The notes: generated from the letters alone by a model not told the origin. A stretch of 64,000 nucleotides of DNA from Phycisphaerales bacterium (GCA_022446905.1 JAKVBT010000005.1:531239-595238), one strand, 5' to 3'. Numbered from the stretch's first letter, positions 7,689 through 17,168 are shown. A program made the numbers and translations.

Positions 7689-9146
7689 ATGCACGGCAAT
7701 CAGCAGCGACCGCATCGTGCGATCTCCCGTTTTGTTCTGGCGATGATGACCACCGCTGTTGTGGTCGGTCTGGAAGGACTGCCAGAGGTGGGATCATTTG
7801 GATTGCCGCTGGTTGTCTACTACGCTTTATTCACACTCATCTTCTTTCTGCCGGTGGGATTGGTCTCGGCCGAGTTGGGCGTCGGGTGGCCTCATGATGG
7901 CGGTGTATATCGTTGGATCCGAGAGGCCATGGGGCCACGCTGGGCTTTCCTTGGCATCTGGTGCCAGTGGATGCAGATTCTCATCTGGTATCCGACCGTC
8001 TTAGCAGTATGCGCGGTGTCCTTGGCCTATGCCATCGATCCGCAACTTCGCGATGTCGGTTGGTTTGTGTTGTTGATTAGTCTCGGTGTGTTCTGGGGGG
8101 CAACCATCATCAACTTCAAGGGCATTCACGCAAGCGGCGTATTGACCACAATCTTCCTCTATGCAGGCACGCTCTTACCAGTGGGTCTTGCGATTGTCCT
8201 AGCCGTGTGGTGGCTTGGAGATGGGCGGACATCGGCAATTGAATTGTCATGGTCTGCCATGGTGCCGCGCATCGATTCCATCGGTGAGGTTGTCGGGGTC
8301 TGCGCCATTTTCTCTTTCCTCTCTGGACTTGAAGTCAATGCTGTGCACTTTCGCCACGTGCGTGATCCGCAGCGATCTATTCCCATTGCTTTGCTGATTA
8401 GCGGGGCATTGGTGTTGATCATTTCAGTACTTGGAGCTCTCAGTGTGGCGGTGTTGGTCCCGGTGCATGACATCGATCTTGCAGCAGGCACGCTGCAGGT
8501 CTTTGCGGTTGTTCTAGATCCGATGGGTCTGCGCTGGCTGGTTCCTGTGCTGGCAGTACTCGCGTTGGCCGGTATGGTTGGGCACATCATGGTGTGGGTC
8601 ATCGGCCCGACCGAATCGCTTCGTGTTGCTGCCGATGACGGTTTGATTCCACCAAGTTTTCAGCGCACTACTGCCGGCGGTGCGCCTCGCAATGTCATGC
8701 TGCTGCAAGCAGTCATCGTTTCAGTCATCTGTCTGCTGATGCTGCTTGTCGATCTGAATCGCGTGTTTTACTTTCTGACCATTGCCTCAGCCCAGATCTA
8801 CCTCATCATGTATGTGCTGATGTTTCTTTCGGTCATCATCCTGCGCTATCGCCGCCCTGATGTAGTCAGAGCGTTTGTGATCCCCGGAGGCCGGCCTGGG
8901 CTTTGGCTTGTGGCAGGTGGTGGGGCGCTAGCCTGTGTGGCAGGCATCCTGCTCATGTTCTGGCCGCCGAGCACTGAGGACATGGCTATGGATGCAATTT
9001 GGTTCACAGTGCCACTGGTGCTGACCTTTGTCGTGCTGGTGTCGGCACCCTTAGTGTTGTACGTCTTCCGTGATCCTTCATGGCAGGGCAAGCCGGGGAT
9101 GCCTGGGGCAAGCGATACCGACACGATCTGGAAGCGATCGGACTGA
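7689..9146 (+). CDS. APC-superfamily amino acid permease/antiporter
   Basis: A 485-residue integral membrane protein with about 12 hydrophobic helices. Its opening helix, with VGLEGLPEVGSFGLP, and the AELGVGWPHDGGVYRWI segment match the amino acid-polyamine-organocation superfamily and the glutamate:GABA-antiporter-like branch. It would move amino acids or amines across the inner membrane; the substrate cannot be read from the sequence. The ATG at 7689 is preferred over an upstream GTG at 7647 because of the TACCGT box 7 nt ahead. The sulfotransferase-like gene begins 4 nt after its stop, so the two, and the aminotransferase after them, are probably one operon. Confidence 0.88.
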   Translation: MHGNQQRPHRAISRFVLAMMTTAVVVGLEGLPEVGSFGLPLVVYYALFTLIFFLPVGLVSAELGVGWPHDGGVYRWIREAMGPRWAFLGIWCQWMQILIWYPTVLAVCAVSLAYAIDPQLRDVGWFVLLISLGVFWGATIINFKGIHASGVLTTIFLYAGTLLPVGLAIVLAVWWLGDGRTSAIELSWSAMVPRIDSIGEVVGVCAIFSFLSGLEVNAVHFRHVRDPQRSIPIALLISGALVLIISVLGALSVAVLVPVHDIDLAAGTLQVFAVVLDPMGLRWLVPVLAVLALAGMVGHIMVWVIGPTESLRVAADDGLIPPSFQRTTAGGAPRNVMLLQAVIVSVICLLMLLVDLNRVFYFLTIASAQIYLIMYVLMFLSVIILRYRRPDVVRAFVIPGGRPGLWLVAGGGALACVAGILLMFWPPSTEDMAMDAIWFTVPLVLTFVVLVSAPLVLYVFRDPSWQGKPGMPGASDTDTIWKRSD

Positions 9147-9149
9147 CCA

Positions 9150-9884
9150 ATGCCCTGCACCCGTATCGCTATGTGGTCTGGGCCACGCAATATCTCCACT
9201 GCGATGATGCGATCTTGGGAGCACCGAGCAGACGCCCAAGTGTGGGATGAACCGCTGTATCCGCGATGGCTTTCCCGCAACAGCATCGCTCATCCAGGGC
9301 GTGAGGAAGTGCTGCAGGCGCATCAGGAAGATCTGGATGCTGAAGATTTGAAGCGGCGGCTGGCAGGTTCGCCTCCTGAGTCATCCATCTTCTATCAAAA
9401 GCACATGGCCCATCACTTGTGCCCTGACACTGTTGGTGATTGGATGGCAAAGTGCAGGCATGCGTTTTTGGTCCGCCGGCCCGATCGAGTGCTGTGTTCA
9501 TTGGCTGCGCGGTATCCAGAGGCTGGCCTTGAAGACACCGGTCTGCCCCAGCAGGTGGGCCTGCTGAACCTGCTTGATTCGATGGGTCTGCCGGCGCCAC
9601 CGGTGATTGATGCGGATGATGTCTTGTCTGCCCCCGAGTCGATGCTCCGAGCCCTCTGCGATGCGTTACAGGTGCCCTGGGATCGGGCGATGCTCTCGTG
9701 GCCGCCAGGGCCACGCGTATCGGACGGTGCGTGGGCCCCGTGGTGGTATGACAAGGTGGAAACATCAACGGGATTTGGTCCACCGCGTGATGACACGCCG
9801 GAGGTGCCTCAGGCTCAGCAGACTGTGCTTGCGGAGTGTCAACAGTTGTACGATCAACTTTGCGAGTTTCGCATTCGACTTTGA
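9150..9884 (+). CDS. Sulfotransferase-like protein paired with aminotransferase
   Basis: A 244-residue protein of the P-loop sulfotransferase type. The N terminus has MWSGPRNISTAMMRSW, which matches the 5'-phosphosulfate binding loop that holds PAPS. WDEPLYPRWL and FLVRRPDRVLCSLAARYP (residues ~108-125) match the 3'-phosphate loop region. It is 4 nt after the permease and 10 nt before the class IV aminotransferase homologue. From memory of the family, plants carry the two domains fused in branched-chain-aminotransferase-like proteins, so the adjacency here suggests a joint function. The acceptor is unknown, and sulfonation has not been shown. Confidence 0.75.
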   Translation: MPCTRIAMWSGPRNISTAMMRSWEHRADAQVWDEPLYPRWLSRNSIAHPGREEVLQAHQEDLDAEDLKRRLAGSPPESSIFYQKHMAHHLCPDTVGDWMAKCRHAFLVRRPDRVLCSLAARYPEAGLEDTGLPQQVGLLNLLDSMGLPAPPVIDADDVLSAPESMLRALCDALQVPWDRAMLSWPPGPRVSDGAWAPWWYDKVETSTGFGPPRDDTPEVPQAQQTVLAECQQLYDQLCEFRIRL

Positions 9885-9894
9885 GGAAATTCCC

Positions 9895-10794
9895 ATGCTC
9901 CAGCAATATGACCAGCGTAATGCGGACATTTTGATCAACATCAATGGCGATCTTGTCCATCGCAACCAAGCTGGTGTCTCGCCCTTTGATTCGCTGGTGC
10001 AGGGAGGCGACGGCGTATGGGAAGGCTTGCGGCTCTACCAGAACGGCATCTTCCGGCTTGAAGCTCATCTTGATCGTCTACACAAGTCAGCCAAGGCAAT
10101 TGCGATCGAGGATGTGCCGAGCCATCAAAAGTTGAAGCATGAAATCGCTCGTACGCTTGATGCCAACGACATGACTGACGGTGTGCATATTCGCTTGACG
10201 CTGTCTCGAGGCCTCAAGATCACCAGCGGCATGGATCCTCGACTAAACCAATCAGGGCCAACGCTTATCGTCTTGGCTGAATACAAAGCTCCGGTGTATG
10301 ACCGTGCTGGTCTTTCATTGGCCACCAGCAGCATCCGCCGCTTTCGAGCCGACATGCTTGATCCAGTCATTCATCACAACAATCTACTGCAGTCGATTAT
10401 GGCCAAGATTGAAGCCAATGCCGCTGGTGCCGATGATGCACTGATGCTTGATGATCGTGGTTTTATTGCTGAAACCAATGCCACTCATCTCTTCTTCGTT
10501 CATGGCGGAGTAGTGTCTACCAGCCGCGTGCTGGCCTGCCCGGATGGGATTACTCGCAGCGTGGTCATCAACTTGTGCCAGAACAACGGCATTGCCCTCA
10601 CAGTTCGCGATATCGGTTTGGCTGAGGCCTATCAGGCAGATGAGTGTTTCTGTACTGGGACCATGGGCGAATTGGCTAGCGTGACCAAGATTGATGGGCG
10701 CAGTATTGGCGATGGTGGGGTCGGCCCGGTGACAAGGCAGTTGCAGGAGTTGTTTGCTGCCGAGGTGAGAGCATGCTGTGAACCGGTGCTCTGA
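9895..10794 (+). CDS. Class IV aminotransferase homologue lacking the catalytic lysine
   Basis: A 299-residue protein with the PLP fold-type IV layout of branched-chain and D-amino acid aminotransferases: SPFDSLVQGGDGVWEG at 29-44, ADDALMLDDRGFIAETNATHLFFV at about 179-202, and a GTMGEL phosphate-site segment near 255. Where D-amino acid aminotransferase has IKSLNLL with the Schiff-base lysine, this protein reads IHHNNLL, so the lysine is His160 (codon CAT at 10372-10374). The following AKIEA aligns without gaps, which makes misalignment unlikely. The start at 9895 follows GAGGAAAT. It probably works with the sulfotransferase-like gene upstream. Transamination is doubtful. Confidence 0.82.
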   Translation: MLQQYDQRNADILININGDLVHRNQAGVSPFDSLVQGGDGVWEGLRLYQNGIFRLEAHLDRLHKSAKAIAIEDVPSHQKLKHEIARTLDANDMTDGVHIRLTLSRGLKITSGMDPRLNQSGPTLIVLAEYKAPVYDRAGLSLATSSIRRFRADMLDPVIHHNNLLQSIMAKIEANAAGADDALMLDDRGFIAETNATHLFFVHGGVVSTSRVLACPDGITRSVVINLCQNNGIALTVRDIGLAEAYQADECFCTGTMGELASVTKIDGRSIGDGGVGPVTRQLQELFAAEVRACCEPVL

Positions 10795-10845
10795 TTATGC
10801 AGCATGCGGCTACCATCGTGACCCCACCACGGAGGAGTCAGCATC

Positions 10846-11841
10846 ATGTCCAGACCAGTCACTTTGTTCTCCGGCCAATGGGCCGATCTGCCGTTTGACC
10901 AGATGGTCGAATTGGCTGCCAATCTTGGATTTGATGGATTGGAATTGCCTTGTTGGGGTGATCACTTTGATGTCACAGCAGCAATTGACGACTCGTCCTA
11001 TTGCGACAATAGGCATTCAAAGTTGGCTCAGCATGGCCTCAAGTGCTGGGCGATTTCCAATCATCTTGTCGGGCAGGCTGTTTGTGATCGAATTGATTCG
11101 CGGCATCATCAGATACTGCCTGAGCATGTCTGGGGACATGGAGATGCGGAGGGGGTTCGAGCCCGCGCTGCTGAGGAAATGATGAACACGGCTCGCGCTG
11201 CTGCAGCGCTTGGCGTACCGGTGGTCAATGGGTTTACGGGCTCCTCGATCTGGCCTGATTTGTACTTCTTTCCTCCTACCTCTGCGGAGCATGTCAAGCA
11301 GGGCTACGAAGATTTTGCAGCTCGGTGGGGTCCGATTCTTGATGTCTTTGCGGAAGTGGGCGTCAAATTTGCGCTTGAAGTTCACCCTTCCGAAATTGCC
11401 TACGACACAGTGACCGCCGAGGCTGCTCTTGAGGCAGTAGATCATCATCCAGCATTTGGTTTCAACTTTGACCCGAGTCATCTTGTGTGGCAGGGGGTCG
11501 ATCCAGCCCGTTTCATTGATGTGTTTCCAGATCGAATCTTTCATTGTCATATGAAAGATGTGAAGGTGAATCTCAATGGAGACGGAGGCATCTTGGGCTC
11601 GCATCTGCAGTTTGGAGATCCACGGCGAGGCTGGGACTTTGTCAGCGTTGGCCGTGGGGATGTTGACTTCGATGCCATTATTCGGGCCTTGAATCGTGCA
11701 GGTTACGAGGGGCCACTCTCAGTCGAATGGGAAGACAGTGGTATGGATCGTTGCCAGGGGGCCCGTGAGAGTTGTCAGTATGTGCGCGACATTGACATCA
11801 CCCCGCCGGGGCGTGGTTTTGAAGACGCCTTTGGTGATTGA
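10846..11841 (+). CDS. Sugar phosphate isomerase/epimerase (TIM barrel)
   Basis: A 331-residue protein of the xylose isomerase-like TIM-barrel family (AP endonuclease 2 fold). It begins with [27 protein letters not shown], the usual first strand and helix. Metal ligands probably include Glu in [10 protein letters not shown], Asp in [12 protein letters not shown], His in [10 protein letters not shown] and Glu in [14 protein letters not shown] lies about 11 nt before the ATG. Planctomycetes have many such enzymes next to ThuA or DUF1080 genes, as here, pointing to catabolism of keto-sugars or inositol-like compounds. The exact substrate is not evident. Confidence 0.87.
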   Translation: MSRPVTLFSGQWADLPFDQMVELAANLGFDGLELPCWGDHFDVTAAIDDSSYCDNRHSKLAQHGLKCWAISNHLVGQAVCDRIDSRHHQILPEHVWGHGDAEGVRARAAEEMMNTARAAAALGVPVVNGFTGSSIWPDLYFFPPTSAEHVKQGYEDFAARWGPILDVFAEVGVKFALEVHPSEIAYDTVTAEAALEAVDHHPAFGFNFDPSHLVWQGVDPARFIDVFPDRIFHCHMKDVKVNLNGDGGILGSHLQFGDPRRGWDFVSVGRGDVDFDAIIRALNRAGYEGPLSVEWEDSGMDRCQGARESCQYVRDIDITPPGRGFEDAFGD

Positions 11842-11862
11842 CACGAAGTTGGAGATCTGACA

Positions 11863-13212
11863 ATGTTGACGCTCTGTCTTGGCGCGGTTTTATCTTTGCC
11901 ATCTTCGCCAATTGATGTGGTGGTGTTTACTCGAACTGAGGGCTTTAGTCACGGCAATATTGCCCGTGGAGTTGAGGTGCTGCAGGAGATGGCCCAGGGG
12001 CGGTGGAATCTCAAAGTCACAGATGATTCTGCTGATCTTGGCTCGGACAATCTTGAGGAAGTCGAGGTCGTGGTCTTCTTCAACACGACGATGGATGTGC
12101 TTGACAAACCTGAAGAAGCGAGTTTTCAGCGCTGGCTTGAGGCAGGTGGTGGTTGGGTGGGTATTCATGCGGCTGCTGATACAGAGTATGAATGGCCTTT
12201 CTATGGCGCTTTGCTCGGAGGCGCTTACTTTGTCGATCATCCTCATATCCAGGAGGCCACGATTCGGCTCGAGGACCCAAGTCATCCATCAGTGCGCCAC
12301 CTTCTGACCAACAATACAAACGAGAAGCCGCCAGTCTGGACTCGAACGGACGAGTGGTTCAATTACAGAGTGTCGCCTCGCGCCGCAGTTCATGTTGTGG
12401 CATCGCTCGATGAGTCAACCTATGAAGGAGGTTCGATGGGCGATGACCATCCCATCGTCTGGACGACGGCCCCAGGCAAAGGTGCGGGGATCTATACCGG
12501 GCTTGGGCATACCAATGAAAGTTGGGATGAGCCGGCCTTTCGTTCGCACATTGCAGGAGCCATTCAGTGGGCATCGTCAGGTGGTTGGATTCCGCTTGGC
12601 AATCTTGCTGGGGGTGGCTGGGCAGAACATCGGGGCTGGTCTGATGTTGGGTCTGCAACTGCCATAGACCGAAAGTTAAAGACCACACCAGGCACTGGAG
12701 TGCTGGTCAATGGCATAGGTGGTCATGCTGGCGAATTGCTCAGCGATGCGACCTTTGGAGATTGTGATCTTCACATTGAATTCATGGTCCCCGCTGGAAG
12801 TAACTCGGGTGTGTATATCCAGGGGCGGTACGAGATTCAGATTCTTGACAGTCATGGAGTGGAGTCGCCAGCCTCCAGTGATTGCGGGGGCATCTACGAG
12901 CGGTGGGATGAGGAGCGAACGCCAAAGGGCTGGCAGGGGCATTCACCGACAGTGAATGCTGCAGCGCTGCCCGGGGTCTGGCAAAGCTATGACATCCGCT
13001 TTCGCGCTCCACGTTTCGATGCACAGGGGCGAAAAGTATCCAATGCCGTTATGGAGCGGGTAATGCACAACGGTCAACTCATTCACGAGGATGTCGAATT
13101 GTTCGGACCAACGCGGGGGGGGCTTGAGCCTGAGGCAATGACCGGTCCGATACGTCTTCAGGGAGACCACGGCCCAGTGGCCTATCGCAATATCCGGATC
13201 CGTCGTTTGTAG
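11863..13212 (+). CDS. Secreted ThuA domain fused to DUF1080 (3-keto-disaccharide hydrolase)
   Basis: A 449-residue two-domain protein with a short hydrophobic N terminus likely acting as a signal peptide. Residues ~18-235 form a ThuA-like trehalose-utilisation domain (VVVFTRTEGFSHGN, GWVGIHAAADTEYEWPFY, GKGAGIYTGLGH). Residues ~245-449 form a DUF1080 lectin-like domain (SNSGVYIQGRYEIQILDS, CGGIYERW, GPIRLQGDHGPVAYRNIRIR). DUF1080 members include hydrolases that cleave 3-keto-glycosides, and ThuA proteins relate to 3-keto-disaccharide metabolism, so the fusion fits one pathway. It begins 21 nt after the sugar isomerase gene and is probably coexpressed with it. Confidence 0.88.
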   Translation: MLTLCLGAVLSLPSSPIDVVVFTRTEGFSHGNIARGVEVLQEMAQGRWNLKVTDDSADLGSDNLEEVEVVVFFNTTMDVLDKPEEASFQRWLEAGGGWVGIHAAADTEYEWPFYGALLGGAYFVDHPHIQEATIRLEDPSHPSVRHLLTNNTNEKPPVWTRTDEWFNYRVSPRAAVHVVASLDESTYEGGSMGDDHPIVWTTAPGKGAGIYTGLGHTNESWDEPAFRSHIAGAIQWASSGGWIPLGNLAGGGWAEHRGWSDVGSATAIDRKLKTTPGTGVLVNGIGGHAGELLSDATFGDCDLHIEFMVPAGSNSGVYIQGRYEIQILDSHGVESPASSDCGGIYERWDEERTPKGWQGHSPTVNAAALPGVWQSYDIRFRAPRFDAQGRKVSNAVMERVMHNGQLIHEDVELFGPTRGGLEPEAMTGPIRLQGDHGPVAYRNIRIRRL

Positions 13213-13217
13213 CGTGC

Positions 13218-14183
13218 TCAGTCGCCGCCGTCGCAAGTGCCCCAGTCAGCAAGCACAATGAGAAGGTCATCTGTGCTGACTACCGAATCACCATTGATAT
13301 CCTCGACACAGACGCAGCCGCCCCAAGCACTGACGATGGCGAGTATGTCGTCTACTGACACCATGCCGTCAGCTGTGACATCACTCGAGCAGACTGGGCA
13401 CAGTTCATTGCCACCTTGGTCGTTCCATGTGCCAAGGATGTGGTCTGGGATGTTCAGGCAGAGTGATGTATCAGTCAGCGAGGAGTTTGAGCAGTCGCAG
13501 GTTTTGGCGATACCTCCACCTCGGATACCGGCGGAGTTGGCAGAAATATCGCAATTCTCAATCAGGCCATTGCTGTCATTGCCATAGGCAATGCCGCCGC
13601 CAAAGACGCCACACTCATTTTGAGTAATGACACAGTCCATGATGCTGGGGTAGCTGAAATGGTGGATGCGAAAGCCACCGCCATCCAGTTCGGCGGTGTT
13701 GCCAGATACAAGGACAGTGGTGAACACTGGACTGCCCTCAAAAACACTGACGCCGCCCCCGATGAAAGCAGCGTTGCCAGTGATGATGCACTGGTCGATT
13801 ATGGGTGAAGTTTGCTTGATGAAAAGGCCGCCGCCACAGGACACGCCTTCGATATCGATGCCGCCATTGCCCCCCGTGAGTGTGAACCCGCGCAGCGTGG
13901 TGCTGGGGCCCTCCCCGGTGGCGATCACCACTGCGGTTGGGAATCCTGTGGCATCGATCGTGGTCGCTTCTGGGCCATCAGTGCTCTCTAGGGTGATGGT
14001 TCGGCCTCTGAAATTGACCCACCCGTTCCAGACCCCTGGGGCTACCAGAACTCGATCGCCATCGACGGCCATATTGACCGCTTCTTGAATAGAGGGGGCG
14101 TCTCCGGGCACCATCAAATCCGCACCAGAAGCGGTAGAGACCACAGTCAGGCCGGCCAAAATGAGTTTTGAGGGCATTTTCAC
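13218..14183 (-). CDS. Secreted right-handed beta-helix protein with dockerin-like tail
   Basis: A 321-residue exported protein. Residues 1-20 are a signal peptide ending near ASGA. SIQEAVNMAVDGDRVLVAPGVW is the typical opening of a pectate-lyase-like parallel beta-helix, followed by repeating rungs (LRGFTLTGG, IIDQCIITGN, IMDCVITQN, LIENCDISAN) with GGG turns. The last ~60 residues hold two EF-hand-like loops, DVTADGMVSVDDILAI and DINGDSVVSTDDLLIV, each followed by a WG motif. No catalytic residues can be assigned; such proteins can bind or cleave polysaccharides or act as surface proteins. It converges with the ThuA-DUF1080 gene, 5 nt apart. Confidence 0.88.
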   Translation of the reverse strand: MKMPSKLILAGLTVVSTASGADLMVPGDAPSIQEAVNMAVDGDRVLVAPGVWNGWVNFRGRTITLESTDGPEATTIDATGFPTAVVIATGEGPSTTLRGFTLTGGNGGIDIEGVSCGGGLFIKQTSPIIDQCIITGNAAFIGGGVSVFEGSPVFTTVLVSGNTAELDGGGFRIHHFSYPSIMDCVITQNECGVFGGGIAYGNDSNGLIENCDISANSAGIRGGGIAKTCDCSNSSLTDTSLCLNIPDHILGTWNDQGGNELCPVCSSDVTADGMVSVDDILAIVSAWGGCVCVEDINGDSVVSTDDLLIVLADWGTCDGGD

Positions 14184-14433
14184 GGGTTCGGCTCCTAGTC
14201 AGATATTGCTGACCGCCCTCAGTATGGCCTGATGGGGTGGTGTTTGGCAAGGAAACTCAGGCAGAAGAATCGTAGATATTGAGTCAGAATTGGGCATGTT
14301 CATCGAAACCGGGCTTGCTGGTGGGTCGAAGAGTTGTACAGTTGAGAGTCATGATCAGCATCTGTTGACTGTTGTGTATGACCCAATGGGTTCAGAACCA
14401 CTGGCCGTCATGGCCTCCGAAGGAGAGATCAGC

Positions 14434-17139
14434 GTGAGAGAGCGAACCATGTCCGTGTTCCTAACCGGGGCCGTTGTTCTGGCAGGAGCCACTATGCCAG
14501 CCCTAGCCAAGGATGAGTCTTTCGTGCAGACATCCGTGTTGTCAGATGACTTGGATGCCTCAGTGATTGAATTCTCAATTGAACGACCAGATTTTGGAAC
14601 GGTTCGGATCGATGGAAGTCCATGGACGACCGTCACTCTTGGCAATGAGAGTATCCCTCGTGAAGCTGGCGAGCCAGCCTTGCCGGACGTTCGCCGGTCA
14701 GTCATGATTGGTCCAGATGCAGCAGTTGAAGCTCGATTTGTTGGCGGTGACTATCAAGATTATCAAGGCATTCAGATGGCCCCTCATAAGGGCATCCTCT
14801 TGCGCACGGTCAATCCCCACGATGTGCCCTATACATTCGGCAAGGTCTATGACAGTGAAGGCTTTTGGCCACGTGAAGTAGTCACGATTGGCGATCCTTA
14901 CATCATGCGCAATACGCGTGGTGCAGTCGTACAGGTCAATGCCATTCAGTGGAACCCAGCCACTGACACACTCCGCGTCTGGAGCAACGTCAAGGTTGCG
15001 GTGGATCGTGTTGGGACAGCCACTGAGAATGTGCTGACGCAACGCTCCTTGACTACGCAGCGTGATAATGCTGCATGGGAAACCTTGTACGGCCGACGCT
15101 ATGTGAATTATCCCGATGAGCGTCGCTATGACCCACTGGATAACTCAGGAGACATGCTGATCATCTGCTATGACCAGTGGCTATCGAATATCCAGCCATT
15201 GGCTGATCACAAGAACAGCATCGGAATCAATACAACAGTGGTTCCGGTCTCGAGCATTGGCAATACTCCAAGTGCCATCTCCAGTTACATCAATGGCATG
15301 TACCTGAATCAAAGTCTTTCTTATGTACTTCTGGTCGGTGATGCGGCCCATATTTCGGCCTATACAGCTGCCGACAATGGTTTGTCTGATCCGACCTACT
15401 CAAAGATGACCGCGGACGACTACCCGGACATCTTTGTTGCTCGAATCAGCGCTGAAACAGCCGCACACGTAGATACGCAGGTTGAGCGCGTCATTGCCTA
15501 TGAGAATGATGCATGGACCGAGCGTCCGGAATACTTCCGCGCAGCAGGTATTGCTTCAACGCAAGGGCCTGGTGATGACAATGAGTATGACCATGAACAC
15601 GTGGCCAACATCATGACTGATCTCGAGGAGTATGGATTCACGTACACCACCGTCATCAGTGATAGTGGCGGCAGTGTGGCGCAGGGCGTTGCAGCGGTCA
15701 ATGATGGTCTTGGCGCTATTGCCTACTGCGGCCATGGCTCGACCACCTGCTGGGGCAATGGCGCTCCGCTTTGCAATAATGACGTTAACGGTCTGACTAA
15801 TACGCACATGCTGCCCTGGATCATGTCGGTCGCATGTGTGTGTGGTGAATACAACGCCGGTGATTGCTTCGCAGAAACATGGATGCGCGCTACCCACAAC
15901 GGGATGCCCGCGGGTTCTATTGGTCACTATGCCTCAACAATCAATCAATCATGGGCCCCGCCGATGTGTGCTGAGGATGAGACCTTCGATTGCTTTGTGG
16001 CAGAGCAATACGTCACACTTGGCGTACTCTTCTATGCTGGCTCATGCCAGATGATGGACGAGTACGGCTCTGGCGGTGTCGACATGTTTGATACCTGGAC
16101 TCACTTCGGTGAGCCATCCACGGTTGTAGTTGGTACAGCTGCTCCGCCGACAGGCATGCGTGTCTCCGGCAGTGGTTGGTTGGCAGAGGGCCCCAACGGC
16201 GGTCCATTTGAGCCTGTGCAGGGAACTTTCACGGTGAAGAACCATGAGGATTCCATGATCAATGTCTCTGTGTCCACTAGTGGCGGCAGTTGGGTCACGG
16301 TGTATCCGACCAACTTCAATCTGCTCGCTGGTGCCGAGGTTGAAGTCCAAGCAACCATCAATGTCGAGGCTGATAGTCTGGCAAACGGGACACATACCAT
16401 CGCGGTGGCATTCAGGAACAATACGACCTTTGATGGTGATGCCGACAAGGACATCACGTTGACCGTTGGTGTGCCTATTCCAGTCCTCGATTGGAATATG
16501 GACGAACATCCAGGTTGGACCATGGATGGCGAGTGGGCGTGGGGCGCTCCAACCGGTGGTGGTGGAGACAGCTTTGGCAATGCGGATCCCAACTCAGGGT
16601 CAATCGGCAATGCGGCTGTTGGTATTAACCTCGACGGCGACTACAGCTTGGCTGTGGGTGGCCCATATCACCTCACAACTGGGGCCATCGATTGTTCAAA
16701 CTATGCTCAAACGAGTCTGATGTTCGATCGCTGGCTAAATTGCGACTACCAGCCCTACGTTGAGAACTACATCGAAGTCAGCAATGACCTCGCAAACTGG
16801 ACCCGTGTATGGGAAAACTCCAGCAGCGCTGAAACTGCTGATAGTTCTTGGTCCACTGTCGAGTACGACATTTCCTCCATCGCTGATGGCCAACCAGCCG
16901 TGTATGTGCGTTGGGGGCATGCAGTGACCGACTTTGCCTGGGCCTATTCTGGCTGGAATCTTGACGAGATCAAAATCAAGGCCGTTGATAGTGGATCGAA
17001 TCCACCATGTGACGGCGACCTCAATGGTGATGGGGTGGTTGGAGTCGATGACATTCTTGAGGCCGTTGGTGGTTTCGGTGACATGTACGACGTCAACACC
17101 ATCCTTGAGGTCTTGGAGAATTTTGGTACTGATTGCTGA
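14434..17139 (+). CDS. Gingipain-type (C25) cysteine protease with dockerin-like tail
   Basis: A 901-residue exported peptidase. I take the GTG at 14434 because AGGAGAG lies 8-14 nt upstream; it yields MRERTMSVFLTGAVVLAG, a proper signal peptide (an internal ATG lies at 14449). The catalytic His is in AIAYCGHGS (~434) and the Cys in SVACVCGEYN (~468), matching gingipain's His/Cys dyad. An N-terminal propeptide-like region precedes it, and Ig-like and beta-sandwich segments follow. The tail (last ~45 residues) has an EF-hand-like loop DLNGDGVVGVDDI and ends in Cys, like the subtilase. It likely degrades external protein. Confidence 0.9.
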   Translation: MRERTMSVFLTGAVVLAGATMPALAKDESFVQTSVLSDDLDASVIEFSIERPDFGTVRIDGSPWTTVTLGNESIPREAGEPALPDVRRSVMIGPDAAVEARFVGGDYQDYQGIQMAPHKGILLRTVNPHDVPYTFGKVYDSEGFWPREVVTIGDPYIMRNTRGAVVQVNAIQWNPATDTLRVWSNVKVAVDRVGTATENVLTQRSLTTQRDNAAWETLYGRRYVNYPDERRYDPLDNSGDMLIICYDQWLSNIQPLADHKNSIGINTTVVPVSSIGNTPSAISSYINGMYLNQSLSYVLLVGDAAHISAYTAADNGLSDPTYSKMTADDYPDIFVARISAETAAHVDTQVERVIAYENDAWTERPEYFRAAGIASTQGPGDDNEYDHEHVANIMTDLEEYGFTYTTVISDSGGSVAQGVAAVNDGLGAIAYCGHGSTTCWGNGAPLCNNDVNGLTNTHMLPWIMSVACVCGEYNAGDCFAETWMRATHNGMPAGSIGHYASTINQSWAPPMCAEDETFDCFVAEQYVTLGVLFYAGSCQMMDEYGSGGVDMFDTWTHFGEPSTVVVGTAAPPTGMRVSGSGWLAEGPNGGPFEPVQGTFTVKNHEDSMINVSVSTSGGSWVTVYPTNFNLLAGAEVEVQATINVEADSLANGTHTIAVAFRNNTTFDGDADKDITLTVGVPIPVLDWNMDEHPGWTMDGEWAWGAPTGGGGDSFGNADPNSGSIGNAAVGINLDGDYSLAVGGPYHLTTGAIDCSNYAQTSLMFDRWLNCDYQPYVENYIEVSNDLANWTRVWENSSSAETADSSWSTVEYDISSIADGQPAVYVRWGHAVTDFAWAYSGWNLDEIKIKAVDSGSNPPCDGDLNGDGVVGVDDILEAVGGFGDMYDVNTILEVLENFGTDC

Positions 17140-17168
17140 TTCACTTGCCGCTGATATTTGCGTGACCC

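Noticed and set aside
9169-10068. 299-codon open frame opposite the sulfotransferase-like and aminotransferase genes
   Set aside because: It is fully covered by two genes with clear family motifs, and its composition (Pro, His, Arg-rich) is that of an antisense shadow.
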